This document shows, in pieces, positions 20,378-30,219 of a DNA stretch of 64,000 bases (the first letter of the stretch is position 1; every line of letters begins with the position of its first letter). The notes beneath the pieces are model-generated. The model was not told where the DNA came from. It saw nothing but the letters and a program-made list of their open reading frames with translations, and ran no database searches. The stretch is taken from assembly GCF_002095465.1 (NCBI RefSeq), contig NZ_MLFP01000002.1, forward strand, positions 372,001-436,000, given 5' to 3'. Made by a program: the position numbers and the translations under genes. This DNA comes from Pantoea rodasii (GTDB taxonomy: Bacteria > Pseudomonadota > Gammaproteobacteria > Enterobacterales > Enterobacteriaceae).

Positions 20378-21595
20378 ATGCCATCACACATGTCTGACGC
20401 CGCTGTACTGAGTCATGCTCAGTTAAATAAACGCATCATCTCCGTTATCGTCTTCACGTTTTTCTGCTATCTCTCGGTAGGATTACCGCTCGCAGTGCTG
20501 CCGGGATTTGTGCACAACCAGCTGGGTTTCAGCTCATTCATCGCCGGATTGATCATCAGCCTGCAGTACTTCGCCACGCTGCTCAGCCGTCCGCATTCGG
20601 GTCGCCTGGCCGATCGCTATGGCCCAAAACGCGTGGTGATGATGGGATTGGTGTGCTGCGGCATGAGCGGCGTGCTGTCGATTTTTGCCGCGATGTTCAC
20701 CGATGCGCCGATGCTCAGCCTGACGTTATTGGCGGTGGGACGGTTGTTTCTCGGCGTAGGCGAAAGCTTTAGCAGCACCGGTTCAACGCTGTGGGGCATG
20801 AACATGGTTGGGCCGCTCCAGACCGCGCGTGTGATTTCATGGAACGGCGTGGCCACTTACTTCGCCATGGCGATTGGTGCACCGCTGGGTGTGCTGCTCA
20901 ATCAAATGTTCGGCATCAGCGGCTTTGCCGGCCTGGTGGCGCTGATGGGCATCATCGGCTTCTGCATGGCGAGCCGTAAAGCGGCGGTCAGTGTTACCGC
21001 TGGCGTGCGCATTCCTTTTCATCGCGTGGTCAGCCGCGTCTGGCTGTTTGGGCTGGCACTGGGCTTTGGCACCATCGGTTTTGGCGTTATCTCCACCTTT
21101 ATCACCCTCTATTTCGCCAGCCGCGACTGGAGCGGTGCCGCCTTTGCACTGACGCTGTTTAGCCTCGGATTTGTGCTGGTGCGACTGGCCGGTGGCCGAT
21201 ACATCACCCGTTTTGGTGGGCTAAAAGTCTCACTGGTGTCGTTTGTGTTGGAGTGTGCGGGACTGCTGCTTATCTGGCAGGCCGACAGCAGCTGGCTGGT
21301 GGATGTCGGCGCGTTCCTGACCGGCGGTGGCTTCTCACTGGTGTTCCCGGCGCTGGGTGTGGAAGCGGTTAAGCGGGTGCAGCAGCAGGATCAGGGTTCA
21401 GCGCTGGGGACTTACTCGGCGTTTCTCGATTTAGGGCTGGGATTAACCGGTCCGGTGGCGGGTTTGCTGATTGGTCACTGGGGGATGCAGTCGGTGTATC
21501 TGGCCGCGGCATTAATGGTGCTGGGGGCGTTTGTGATTACCTTGCGTTTGCATCAGCAGCACGGCCGACAAGCGGCCGTGCAAACGGTTAATTAA
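20378..21595 (+). CDS. MFS transporter, YhhS-like
   Basis: A 405-residue, 12-TM major facilitator family transporter closest to the E. coli YhhS/YfcJ group of putative sugar or drug effluxers. Segments such as YLSVGLPLAVLPGFVH, ISLQYFATLLSRP and the loop motif GRLADRYGPKR match YhhS well. The start is uncertain: ATG at 20378 and ATG at 20390 are both possible and neither has a clear ribosome binding site. The stop overlaps the stop of the convergent ppk2 gene by four bases. The substrate cannot be told from sequence. Confidence 0.85.
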   Translation: MPSHMSDAAVLSHAQLNKRIISVIVFTFFCYLSVGLPLAVLPGFVHNQLGFSSFIAGLIISLQYFATLLSRPHSGRLADRYGPKRVVMMGLVCCGMSGVLSIFAAMFTDAPMLSLTLLAVGRLFLGVGESFSSTGSTLWGMNMVGPLQTARVISWNGVATYFAMAIGAPLGVLLNQMFGISGFAGLVALMGIIGFCMASRKAAVSVTAGVRIPFHRVVSRVWLFGLALGFGTIGFGVISTFITLYFASRDWSGAAFALTLFSLGFVLVRLAGGRYITRFGGLKVSLVSFVLECAGLLLIWQADSSWLVDVGAFLTGGGFSLVFPALGVEAVKRVQQQDQGSALGTYSAFLDLGLGLTGPVAGLLIGHWGMQSVYLAAALMVLGAFVITLRLHQQHGRQAAVQTVN

Positions 21596-22512
21596 TACTT
21601 CTCTGGCACAACCATTTTTTCAGGTACTGGCGCGCGACGATAATCCTCATTGCGTTCGCGCGTCGGTAACATAATCGTCTTCGACTCGCTCTCTTCATAC
21701 GGCACCTGCTGCAGCAAATGACTGATGCAGTTCAGGCGCGCACGCTTCTTATCGACACCTTGCACGACCCACCATGGCGCTTCATCAATGTGGGTACGTT
21801 CCAGCATTTCTTCCTTGGCTTCGGTGTAATCTTCCCAGCGACGACGGCTTTCGAGGTCCATTGGGCTCAGTTTCCACTGTTTCAACGGATCGTGAATACG
21901 GCTCAGGAAGCGCAGCTCCTGCTCTTCATCGGTGATCGAGAACCAGTACTTGATGATTTGGATACCACTGCGCGTCAGCATTTTTTCAAATTCCGGCACG
22001 CTGCGGTAAAACTCTTCCACTTCGGCTTCGTTACAAAAGCCCATCACGCGTTCTACGCCAGCACGGTTATACCAGCTGCGGTCGAACATCACGATTTCAC
22101 CGGCTGCCGGCAGATGGGCGATGTAGCGCTGGAAGTACCACTGCGTTTTTTCGCGATCGTTAGGCGCGGGCAGGGCAGCCACACGGCACGTGCGGGGGTT
22201 CAGGCGTTGGGTGATACGTTTAATCACGCCGCCTTTACCGGCCGCATCACGGCCTTCAAACAAAATAACGATGCGATGACCGGTGCGCATCACCCAATCC
22301 TGCAGCTTCACCAGTTCACCTTGCAGATGCAGCAGCTCACGGAAGTAGCGGCGGCGGAATGCCTTGTCGCCTTCTTCTTGCGGTTCACCGTTATCATTAA
22401 AGCGCAGGTCATCCAGCTCCATTTCCAGCTCTTCGTCGTAGCTGTCGTAAAACTCCTGCAGCAGACGCGCATTGAAAGTCTCGCTGTGGAAGCTGTTGTC
22501 GTGTGTCGCCAT
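21592..22512 (-). CDS. ppk2: Polyphosphate kinase 2
   Basis: PPK2 enzymes transfer phosphate between polyphosphate and nucleoside mono- or diphosphates. The 306-residue protein has the PPK2 Walker A GRDAAGKGG near residue 88, the lid-module residues around TCRVAALPAP, and the Walker B-type segment MFDRSWYNRAGVERV near 144-158. It is a single-domain PPK2. Whether it prefers ADP/GDP or AMP cannot be decided by eye. It lies 12 bases downstream of a Pit-type phosphate transporter gene on the same strand, so the two probably form one operon for phosphate uptake and polyphosphate use. Confidence 0.93.
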   Translation of the reverse strand: MATHDNSFHSETFNARLLQEFYDSYDEELEMELDDLRFNDNGEPQEEGDKAFRRRYFRELLHLQGELVKLQDWVMRTGHRIVILFEGRDAAGKGGVIKRITQRLNPRTCRVAALPAPNDREKTQWYFQRYIAHLPAAGEIVMFDRSWYNRAGVERVMGFCNEAEVEEFYRSVPEFEKMLTRSGIQIIKYWFSITDEEQELRFLSRIHDPLKQWKLSPMDLESRRRWEDYTEAKEEMLERTHIDEAPWWVVQGVDKKRARLNCISHLLQQVPYEESESKTIMLPTRERNEDYRRAPVPEKMVVPEKY

Positions 22513-22524
22513 GACTTTTCCCCG

Positions 22525-24141
22525 TTACAGATGAATAAACAGGGCGTAGAGCAGCCCTGAAAGTAAGACCGAGACCGGCAGCGTTAATACCCACGCTAAC
22601 GCAAGGTTGCGAATGGTAGAGAGCTGCAGGCCAGATTTGTTAGCGGCCATTGAACCGGCAACGCCCGATGAGAGCACGTGCGTGGTGGAGACCGGCAAAC
22701 CGAAGATATCCGCTGCGCCGATGGTCGCCATCGCCACCAGCTCCGCACTGGCACCCTGTGCGTAAGTCAGGTGGGTTTTACCGATGCGTTCACCGACCGT
22801 GACCACAATACGACGCCAGCCGACCATGGTGCCGAGACCCAGGGCAATCGCCACCACCACTTTCACCCACATCGGGATAAAGCGTGTCGCGGCATCCAGT
22901 TCCTTCTTCACGGCGGCGAGATTGCTGGCAATGTCTTCCGGCAACGCCACTTTGGCAGATTGCAGATGTTTAATGGTTTCCGAGGCGAGGTACATATCGT
23001 TACGGGTGTTGGTCACCGCCTGTGCCGGGATATTCTCCACTGCACCATAACGACGGATCTGATCGCCGATATCGCCCAGCATCATGCCAAGGGCCGGCAA
23101 TACCTGTGGACGATTCTGGCTGGTGCGTACGAATTCGGTCAGCACCTCACGCGGTGCGGGCATCGCAGCCGGGGCCGGTTGCAGCGTCAGCAGTTGCTGT
23201 TCGGTCACCTGGGTTAACGCGGCCACGCGTGGGATTTGATCGGGCGGCAGCGAGCGGTTCAGCGCGTAGGCAATCGGCATGGTGCCGACCAGAATCAGCA
23301 TGATGAGACCCATGCCTTTTTGACCATCGTTCGAGCCATGCGCAAAAGAGACGCCGGTACAGGTCAGGATCAGCAAACCACGGATCCACGGTGGCGGTGG
23401 CTGGTTGCCTTTGGGTGCTTCATACAGCTGACGGTTGCGGATCAGCGCTTTCATCGCCAGCAACAGCAGCGCGGCGCAGATAAAGCCCACCACCGGTGAC
23501 AGCAGCAGCGCATAACCCACTTTAATCGCCTGATCCCAGTCCACGCCGCTGGTGCCGCTGCGGCCATGCAGCAGGGCATTCGCCACGCCCACGCCGATGA
23601 TGGAGCCGATTAGCGTATGGGAAGAGGAGGCGGGCAGGCCGAAATACCAGGTGCCGAGGTTCCAGATAATCGCCGAGAACAGCAGCGCATACACCATGGC
23701 GAAGCCGTTGCCGCTACCCGCCTGCAGAATCAGCTCTACGGGCAGCAGCGAGATAATGCCAAACGCCACCACGCCGCTGGAGAGCAACACGCCAAGAAAG
23801 TTACAGAAGCCCGACCACACCACCGCAACGCCCGGTGAGAGCGAGTGGGTGTAAATCACAGTGGCGACCGCATTAGCGGTATCGTGGAAGCCATTCACAA
23901 ACTCAAAGCCGAGTGCAATCACCAATGCCACGCCCAGCAGCAGGAACGGCGTATAGCTGGTGACTGGCGCACCGGTTTCTTCAACATCATTAAACAGATT
24001 GATGGCGGTAAAGAGCAGGCCGCCGAACAGCAATATCAGAAAGATGATGCGGGATACTCGACCGCTGCCTTGGTTAAGATTCGGGCGTCCGCTGTGGGAC
24101 GATGATGTCGATGTAGATGCAGGTAAACTGTTTTCAGCCAT
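22525..24141 (-). CDS. PiT family inorganic phosphate transporter
   Basis: A 538-residue membrane protein of the PiT (PHO4) family, low-affinity Pi or metal-phosphate symporters. The two family repeats are clear: GFHDTANAVATVIYT near residue 82 and SHGSNDGQKGMGL-like (AHGSNDGQKGMG) near 260. ASSSHTLIG and the C-terminal VSTTHVLSS are also present. It is longer than E. coli PitA (499), with a hydrophilic Ser-rich N terminus and a long central loop. The start at 24141 has GGGGTG upstream and is preferred to 24180. A PhoB-like half-site CTGTCATA lies on its strand at 24210-24217, but without a second half. It is transcribed with ppk2. Confidence 0.9.
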   Translation of the reverse strand: MAENSLPASTSTSSSHSGRPNLNQGSGRVSRIIFLILLFGGLLFTAINLFNDVEETGAPVTSYTPFLLLGVALVIALGFEFVNGFHDTANAVATVIYTHSLSPGVAVVWSGFCNFLGVLLSSGVVAFGIISLLPVELILQAGSGNGFAMVYALLFSAIIWNLGTWYFGLPASSSHTLIGSIIGVGVANALLHGRSGTSGVDWDQAIKVGYALLLSPVVGFICAALLLLAMKALIRNRQLYEAPKGNQPPPPWIRGLLILTCTGVSFAHGSNDGQKGMGLIMLILVGTMPIAYALNRSLPPDQIPRVAALTQVTEQQLLTLQPAPAAMPAPREVLTEFVRTSQNRPQVLPALGMMLGDIGDQIRRYGAVENIPAQAVTNTRNDMYLASETIKHLQSAKVALPEDIASNLAAVKKELDAATRFIPMWVKVVVAIALGLGTMVGWRRIVVTVGERIGKTHLTYAQGASAELVAMATIGAADIFGLPVSTTHVLSSGVAGSMAANKSGLQLSTIRNLALAWVLTLPVSVLLSGLLYALFIHL

Positions 24142-24306
24142 AACACACCCCGGTGTGGATTGACGATGCTCGATTGGCATCCGTTACTTGCAGTGTGATA
24201 CGGGGTTTGTATGACAGAATGATGATGGCGATCACACTGTGTCATCTTGCTGTAACACAGCTGTCGCAGTCTGTGGATCTGACCGCTCCGGGATCATCAC
24301 GCTGCC

Positions 24307-25332
24307 ATGCTCCAGCCTGTCTTGCCGCTTGCCTCATTGCCGGACTTTAATAACGAAGTCGCCGGACTTATTCATGGATACCTGTTCACGCCAGACGCAC
24401 CGCCACAGCGGCTTAATGCGCGTGAAGCGGCGCAGTTAGCGCAGCAAGATCTGCCTGAATCCTATTTTCTTTGGCTGCACATCAACCTGAATCATGCTCG
24501 TGCCGAGCGCTGGGTTCAGGACCATTTTGGTGTAGACAGCGATTTCTTCGACGAGATCCATTCCGCTTCGCCGCGTACCCGTCTGGCGCATCAAAACGAT
24601 GCGCTGTTGGCGGTGCTCAACGACGTGACGTTCAGTAAAGAAGAACGCAGTACGCAGAACGCGACGCTGTGGATCTGGTGCTGCGCACACATCATCGTTA
24701 CCGCGCGCTATCGCCCGGTGGGGATGATTGAACGTATGCACCAGCAGATTGATCGACTCACTTTTGCCGAGCCGGATGCGATGTTGTTGTGGCTGCTGGG
24801 TGAGCAGGAAGCGCAGCTTGAGCAGGTGGTGCGCCGTTCCAGCCAGGCAGTCGATGCCATTGAAGAACGGTTATTGAGTGCGGCGATCAAAACCAACCGC
24901 AGTGAACTGGGGCATTTACGTCGCATGCTGCTGCGCGTACAGCGTTTGCTGGCACCGGAACCCGCTGCACTGTTTCGTTTGTTAAACCGGCCACCGAAAT
25001 GGCTAAAACGCGACCCACTGAGTGAACTGCGGATTTTTACCGAAGAGTTCAGTGTGGCACTGAACGATCTGGCGGGACTGATGGAGCGCATTCGGCTGTT
25101 GCAGGAAGAGATTGCCGCCAGCTTGATGGAGGAGAGTAACCGCACGCTGTTTTTGCTGACGGTGATCACCGTGCTGGCGCTGCCGATTAACATCATCGCC
25201 GGCTTCTTTGGGATGAACGTGGGCGGCATTCCGCTGGCGAGTAATCCCCACGGTTTTTTGTTATTGGTGATAGTGGTGCTGGTGTTCACCCTGGTGGCGG
25301 GATGGCTGGCATTGAGACGGCGGCGGGAATAA
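24307..25332 (+). CDS. zntB: ZntB/CorA-like transporter
   Basis: A 341-residue CorA-superfamily protein with a large N-terminal cytoplasmic funnel and two C-terminal TM helices. The signature GMNVGGIPL near residue 298 is nearly that of ZntB (GMNVGGIPW), the proton-driven zinc transporter. Length and the RRSSQAVDAIEERL coiled region also suit the family. Substrate preference (zinc or another divalent cation) is inferred from the family only. It is divergent from the phosphate transporter and followed by a bidirectional terminator. Confidence 0.88.
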   Translation: MLQPVLPLASLPDFNNEVAGLIHGYLFTPDAPPQRLNAREAAQLAQQDLPESYFLWLHINLNHARAERWVQDHFGVDSDFFDEIHSASPRTRLAHQNDALLAVLNDVTFSKEERSTQNATLWIWCCAHIIVTARYRPVGMIERMHQQIDRLTFAEPDAMLLWLLGEQEAQLEQVVRRSSQAVDAIEERLLSAAIKTNRSELGHLRRMLLRVQRLLAPEPAALFRLLNRPPKWLKRDPLSELRIFTEEFSVALNDLAGLMERIRLLQEEIAASLMEESNRTLFLLTVITVLALPINIIAGFFGMNVGGIPLASNPHGFLLLVIVVLVFTLVAGWLALRRRRE

Positions 25333-25434
25333 CCTCTCTGTATCCAGGCGCGCATCAATGTGCATCTTTCAGCGCCGCGCATTTCGAACACCGCGCAATG
25401 TCATCGTAGGGTTGTCATTGATGGATAGCGCCCA

Positions 25435-25467
25435 CAAAAAAGCCAGCCGCAATGGGCTGGCTTTTTT
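25435..25467. terminator. Bidirectional terminator between zntB-like gene and ldtB
   Basis: GCCAGCC and GGCTGGC pair across a short loop (GCAATG), with A6 before and T6 after, so it can work on both strands for the two convergent genes. Confidence 0.9.
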
Positions 25468-25486
25468 ACTGCATGCGAATCAGCGA

Positions 25487-26569
25487 TTACAGGCTGTTGC
25501 CGGTCGCTGGCGCAGGCTGAGCAACCGGTGCCACATCACCCTGTGGTGCAACGGCGCTGGCGCCTTGCGGGGTCATTGGCTCTTCTTTCGGCGTTGCGTC
25601 AGAAGATTCCTGTACCGGCACCGGATCAGGCATCACTTCACCCTGTGGACCATTAACTTTGGTTGGCATACCGTCACGCGCCTTGATGGCGTTGTTCAAC
25701 GCATCCTGGTTGGTGCTGCCATCGGCAATCACTTTGGTCACCGCAGCGGTCAGCGTAATCGGTACCACTTCACGTGAGTTGAACTGCTCTTCGGTAGTCG
25801 AGAGTGGGTTATGCACTTCGACATAGCGAGAACCGTCTGGCTCCACGGTGGCTTTCACCGGCTGATCGATAAACTGCACGCGCGTGCCGACAGGCACGTT
25901 GTCGAACAGCCATTTGATGTCGTCAGCACGCAGACGCACACAACCGTGGCTTACGCGCAGACCGATACCGAAGTTGGCGTTAGTACCGTGTACCGCGTAC
26001 AGACGACCGATGTACAGCGCATACAGGCCCATTGGGTTATCCGGACCAGCAGGGAACACCGCCGGAATGGTTTCGCCGCGTGCCGCGTAATCCGCGTGCA
26101 TGCCTTTGGTCGGCGTCCAGGTTGGACCGGCTTTCTTACGCTGAACGGTGGTGGTCCAGTTAACCGGCGTGTCTTTACCTAACTCGCCAATACCGATTGG
26201 CAGCACAACCACGGTTTTGGTGCCTTTCGGGTAATAGTAAAGACGCATTTCCGCGCTGTTGATCACGATGCCGTCACGCGGTGCGTCAGGCAGAATCAAC
26301 TGCTGTGGGATCACCATTTTGGTGCCCGCTTTAGGCAGATACACATCAACGCCCGGATTGGCTTCCAGCATGTTGCTGAGGCCCATCTGGTACTGTGCAG
26401 CAAAGGCTTCCAGCGGAAGTCGGCTGTCATCAGGCACGGTGATTTCAAGGTTTTCGCCGATCAAACGGCTGTTAGCCGCTGGCAGCGGATACACTACTGC
26501 GAATGCCGACTGGCTGAACGCCGCCAGTACCAGGGCGAGTGAAGCGAACGCGCGAATGCTCTTTTTCAT
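25487..26569 (-). CDS. ldtB: L,D-transpeptidase LdtB (YbiS-like)
   Basis: LdtB and its paralogues attach Braun lipoprotein to peptidoglycan in the periplasm. The 360-residue precursor has a Sec signal peptide (about residues 1-24, cleavage after SAFA), a LysM-like segment (about 40-90) and a YkuD domain (about 98-235) with the catalytic motif [20 protein letters not shown], including the His and the nucleophilic Cys. The C-terminal 50 or so residues are a Pro/Ala/Gln-rich tail that makes the protein longer than E. coli YbiS (306). Confidence 0.93.
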   Translation of the reverse strand: MKKSIRAFASLALVLAAFSQSAFAVVYPLPAANSRLIGENLEITVPDDSRLPLEAFAAQYQMGLSNMLEANPGVDVYLPKAGTKMVIPQQLILPDAPRDGIVINSAEMRLYYYPKGTKTVVVLPIGIGELGKDTPVNWTTTVQRKKAGPTWTPTKGMHADYAARGETIPAVFPAGPDNPMGLYALYIGRLYAVHGTNANFGIGLRVSHGCVRLRADDIKWLFDNVPVGTRVQFIDQPVKATVEPDGSRYVEVHNPLSTTEEQFNSREVVPITLTAAVTKVIADGSTNQDALNNAIKARDGMPTKVNGPQGEVMPDPVPVQESSDATPKEEPMTPQGASAVAPQGDVAPVAQPAPATGNSL

Positions 26570-26767
26570 GTTTTACAAGTCGTTATAGCCGTGTTTCAGG
26601 CTTGTCAGTGTGTCGAATCCATCTCGGTCAGCATGACCGGCTGCGCATTATATGTGCATAGGCGCCAGGATGGGAATCATGATTTTCAATGGCTGATGAT
26701 ACTTTACTTAAATAGTGGTCAATTCCCGACCTGTCTCGTTGCCGTACCGCCCAAAAAGTGAATTTTC

Positions 26768-28582
26768 TTAAGGTTGCCACAGCGTCACTTCGTTACTTAA
26801 TTTACGATTGAGGAAAAAAGCAGCGCTGATCAATGCCAGGTGCGACAACGCCTGCGGCATGTTACCCAATGCTTCGCCGTGGGTGGTAAATTCCTCGGCG
26901 TACAGCCCCAATGGATTGGCATAACTCAGCAATTTCTCAAATTCAAAGTGGGCCTCTTGCACGCGTCCGGCACGTGCCAGGCACTCCACATACCAAAATG
27001 AACAGGCGGCAAAAGATCCTTCTCCACCGGTTAATGCATCGGCAGGCGTCTCGCTAATGTTATAGCGGCGCACTAAACCGTCGCTCACCAAATGCGTTTT
27101 AATCGCGTCGAGGGTGGCGATCCAGTCGGGATCGGTGGAGCTGACAAAACGCACCAGCGGCATCAGCAGCATTGAGGCATCCAGATATTGACCGCCGCGC
27201 GTGGCGGTAAAGTGGCCGAGTTCCGGGTTCCAGAAATTCTGCCAGATATCATCGCGGATAGCGCTGCGTGCCCGATCCCAGCGCTCATAGGGCATCGGCA
27301 GTGAGCGCTTCAGGCCAAGGCGCAGGGCGCGATCCAGTGCCACCCAGCACATCAAACGTGAATGCAGGAAGTGTTCCGGCTCGCCGCGCATCTCCCAAAT
27401 ACCGGCATCGGGCTGATTCCAGTTGCCGCAAACATAATCAATCATGTCGGAAACATGCCGCCAGCCGCGTTGGGAAATGGCCTCACCGTATTTATTGGCA
27501 AGATAAATCGCGTCCATCAATTCGCCGTAAATATCCAGCTGGGTTTGCCGCCACGCATCATTGCCGATGCGCACCGGACGCGAGTTGGCATAGCCGGAGA
27601 GATTCAGCAGTTCGGTCTCATGCAACTCGGTGCCGCTGTCCAGGCGATACATCACTTGCAGATGCGGCGTGTCATCATGGCTGTGCTCGACGCAGCGCCC
27701 AACCCAATGGGTGAAATCGCGCGCTTCTTCCACGTAGCCCAGTCGCATCAATGCATACATGCTGAAGGAAGCGTCTCGGATCCATGACGCGCGATAGTCC
27801 CAGTTGCGCTCGCCGCCCAACTCTTCCGGTAAGCCGAAGGTGGCCGCTGCGGCAATCGAGCCGTGCTGTTTGGAGGTGAGCAGCTTTAGCGCCAGCGCAG
27901 AGCGCGTCACCATCTCCTGCCAGCGTCCGCGATAGGTGCTGTGGCTGCTCCAGAGACGCCAATAGGCCAGGGTATCATTGAAGCATTGATCGGTGGCGAT
28001 GTGGGCAACGAACGGGTCTTCATCGCTGCCAAACACAAACTCAGCCGACTCGCCCGCTTTGAGGGTAAATTCCGCCACCGCGCTGTGGTTTTCCCGCGTC
28101 ATCACCACCGTGGCGCTCAAACGCAACGTAGGCTGCCCTTCCGCCAGAAACGCGATGCCGCCGGGCCGCAGCTCGGTGGTGGTTTCGGCGCGGGCGTAAT
28201 CATGACGCGGCGCGCACAGCAGATGAAAGGTGGCACAGCCGCGCACCATTTTCACCCGGCGCACCAGGCGCGGCACTTTGTTGGGCTGATCGCAAATCGG
28301 CATGTAATCGGTGATTTCCGCCACGCCTTCATCACCCAGCCAGCGGGTTTGCAGAATATTGGTATCAGGCAGATACAGCTGTTGCTGACGGACATTTTTC
28401 CAGTCAGGCGCCAGTGAAAACAAACCCGCTTCATCGCCGTCGAGCAGGGCGGCAAATACCGATGGACTATCCAGTTCCGGCCAGCAGAGATAATCGATGG
28501 TGCCGTCATTGGCAATCAGTGCACAGGTGCGTAAATCGCCTATAACCCCGTGATCATCGATTCTGCGTTTAATTTTGCTCAT
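26768..28582 (-). CDS. Glycoside hydrolase family 15 protein
   Basis: A 604-residue cytoplasmic protein with an N-terminal trehalase-like/DUF5911-type domain (DHGVIGD...IDYLCWP near residues 10-40) and a C-terminal GH15 (alpha/alpha)6 domain. The block GLPEELGGERNWDYRASWIRD near 255-275 is typical of bacterial GH15 glucoamylase or trehalase-type enzymes. No signal peptide is present, so an intracellular alpha-glucan or trehalose is the likely substrate, but the exact one is not predictable. It is divergent from yohF and has no sugar-metabolism neighbours. Confidence 0.9.
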   Translation of the reverse strand: MSKIKRRIDDHGVIGDLRTCALIANDGTIDYLCWPELDSPSVFAALLDGDEAGLFSLAPDWKNVRQQQLYLPDTNILQTRWLGDEGVAEITDYMPICDQPNKVPRLVRRVKMVRGCATFHLLCAPRHDYARAETTTELRPGGIAFLAEGQPTLRLSATVVMTRENHSAVAEFTLKAGESAEFVFGSDEDPFVAHIATDQCFNDTLAYWRLWSSHSTYRGRWQEMVTRSALALKLLTSKQHGSIAAAATFGLPEELGGERNWDYRASWIRDASFSMYALMRLGYVEEARDFTHWVGRCVEHSHDDTPHLQVMYRLDSGTELHETELLNLSGYANSRPVRIGNDAWRQTQLDIYGELMDAIYLANKYGEAISQRGWRHVSDMIDYVCGNWNQPDAGIWEMRGEPEHFLHSRLMCWVALDRALRLGLKRSLPMPYERWDRARSAIRDDIWQNFWNPELGHFTATRGGQYLDASMLLMPLVRFVSSTDPDWIATLDAIKTHLVSDGLVRRYNISETPADALTGGEGSFAACSFWYVECLARAGRVQEAHFEFEKLLSYANPLGLYAEEFTTHGEALGNMPQALSHLALISAAFFLNRKLSNEVTLWQP

Positions 28583-28700
28583 CCTGCCTCCTTGACTGCA
28601 TCTGATTGTTAACTATAGACGAAAAGGTTTTTTCGGCTGACGCGAGGCACATTTCGATAACTTCTATACTGTGAAGACACCCATCACGCAGGAGAATGTT

Positions 28701-29480
28701 ATGGCACTGGGCAAACAGAAAGTGGCCGTGGTCACCGCATCCGATTCCGGCATTGGTCGCAGCTGCGCCGTTATGCTGGCAGAAGCCGGTTATACCTTAG
28801 GGATCACCTGGCGTTCAGACGAAGAGGGCGCGCAGGAAACCGCGCGGCTGGTGGAGAGCAAAGGGCAAACCGCGCAGGTGCGACAGCTCGATCTCTCCGA
28901 TCCGCAAGCCGGTGGACAGCAGCTATCACAGCTGATTAATTCGCTGGGGCGCATTGACGTGTTAGTCAACAATGCGGGCGTGATGCTGAAAGCCGATTTT
29001 CTCGATGTGACGTTTGAAGACTGGCGTAAGACGTTCAGCGTGGACGTGGATGGCTCATTTGTCTGCGGACAAATTGCCGCGCGCCACATGGTCGATCAGG
29101 GCGATGGCGGACGCATTATCAATATCACCTCCGTGCATGAGCACACGCCGCTACCGGATGCGACAGCGTATACCGCGGCGAAACATGCGCTCGGCGGGCT
29201 CACCAAATCGATGGCGTTGAGTTTGTTGCCGCATCATATTCTGGTGAATGCCGTGGCGCCGGGGGCGATTGCCACAGCGATGAATCATCTGAGTAACGAT
29301 CAGGCGCGCACCACGCGCATGCCGGAAATCCCAATTGGTCGTCCGGGCGATACGCGAGAAGTGGCAAGCTTAGTGGCGTGGTTGTGTTCAGAATGGGCGA
29401 CTTACACCACTGGGCAGTCTTTCATTGTGGACGGCGGCTTTATGCTCGCCAATCCACAATTTAAAGGTTATCACCACTAA
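28701..29480 (+). CDS. yohF: Short-chain dehydrogenase YohF
   Basis: A 259-residue classical SDR oxidoreductase matching E. coli YohF. The nucleotide-binding motif is TASDSGIG, with Ala in place of the first Gly, as in the E. coli protein. NNAG is near residue 90, and the catalytic Ser and Tyr-x3-Lys are in ITSVHEHTP and YTAAK (near 145-165). The substrate is unknown; acetoin-type activity has been suggested for the family but cannot be read from sequence. ATG at 28701 has AGGAG upstream. It is convergent with yohD, overlapping four bases, in the E. coli order yohF-yohD-yohC-pbpG. Confidence 0.93.
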   Translation: MALGKQKVAVVTASDSGIGRSCAVMLAEAGYTLGITWRSDEEGAQETARLVESKGQTAQVRQLDLSDPQAGGQQLSQLINSLGRIDVLVNNAGVMLKADFLDVTFEDWRKTFSVDVDGSFVCGQIAARHMVDQGDGGRIINITSVHEHTPLPDATAYTAAKHALGGLTKSMALSLLPHHILVNAVAPGAIATAMNHLSNDQARTTRMPEIPIGRPGDTREVASLVAWLCSEWATYTTGQSFIVDGGFMLANPQFKGYHH

Positions 29481-30052
29481 CCGGCGCGGCGGTGATTCCA
29501 GCGGCGAATGATGAAACGCAATGCAATGCCGAACACAATCGCCGCCACCAGCCATAGCAAATGCTTCAGGTGCTGATCGAGTTTATGCAGCCACGGCGTG
29601 ATGATCTCCCCGGCAAAATAGCCCAGGGTAACGAAAATCACCGACCACAGTGCGGCACCGATAACGTTGAGCACAAAGAAGCGCAGCGGTTTGAGCCGGC
29701 TGGTGCCGATAATAATCGGACCCACGATTCGGAAGCCATACATAAAGCGCACGCCAATCACAAACAGACTGGGGTGCTTTTGAATCAGATGGTTGGCTTT
29801 ACGAATCGTATCCTCATGTTTGCGGAATCGACGCAGGATGCGCGTGCCGTAACGACGACCGAGCCAAAACAGCAGCTGATCGCCAATAATCCCGCCAATC
29901 ATCGCGGCCAGCACCACGCCGCCAAAGTGCAGCAAGCCTTCATGCGCCGCCACGCCGCCCAGCAGCGTAAAAGTTTCCCCTTCGGCAATGCAGCCGAGCA
30001 GCAGTGCCAGATAGCCGTATTGGGTAATTAATCCATTGATATCGAGATGCAA
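29477..30052 (-). CDS. yohD: DedA family membrane protein YohD
   Basis: A 191-residue polytopic membrane protein of the DedA/VTT family, aligning along its length with E. coli YohD. Conserved features are the acidic residue in AEGETFTLLGG, the G..GDQ.L...GRR segment, and FMYGFRIVGPIIIG with its essential-type arginine. DedA proteins are linked to proton-dependent lipid carrier flipping and envelope homeostasis, but YohD itself has no assigned substrate. Confidence 0.93.
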   Translation of the reverse strand: MHLDINGLITQYGYLALLLGCIAEGETFTLLGGVAAHEGLLHFGGVVLAAMIGGIIGDQLLFWLGRRYGTRILRRFRKHEDTIRKANHLIQKHPSLFVIGVRFMYGFRIVGPIIIGTSRLKPLRFFVLNVIGAALWSVIFVTLGYFAGEIITPWLHKLDQHLKHLLWLVAAIVFGIALRFIIRRWNHRRAG

Positions 30053-30219
30053 ATTATCCTCCCTGTCGCGAGTGAATCAGGTAACAGTTTATACGCCTGC
30101 GGCTTTTTTGTGCCGCTGTCCGCAAAAACAGCCGCGCCGATTATACTTGAAGGGAAGCTGCCTGAGTGGTAAGGCCTGAAAGCTGAAGGGGCAGCCCGTC
30201 GCATCAGAGGAGTGATTTT

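Noticed and set aside
21718..22560. 280-codon frame opposite ppk2
   Set aside because: It reads through the PPK2 coding region and has no recognisable domain or ribosome binding site.
24200..24260. PhoB box controlling the Pit-PPK2 operon
   Set aside because: Only one CTGTCATA half-site is present, without the second half 11 bases away, so I left it as a note.
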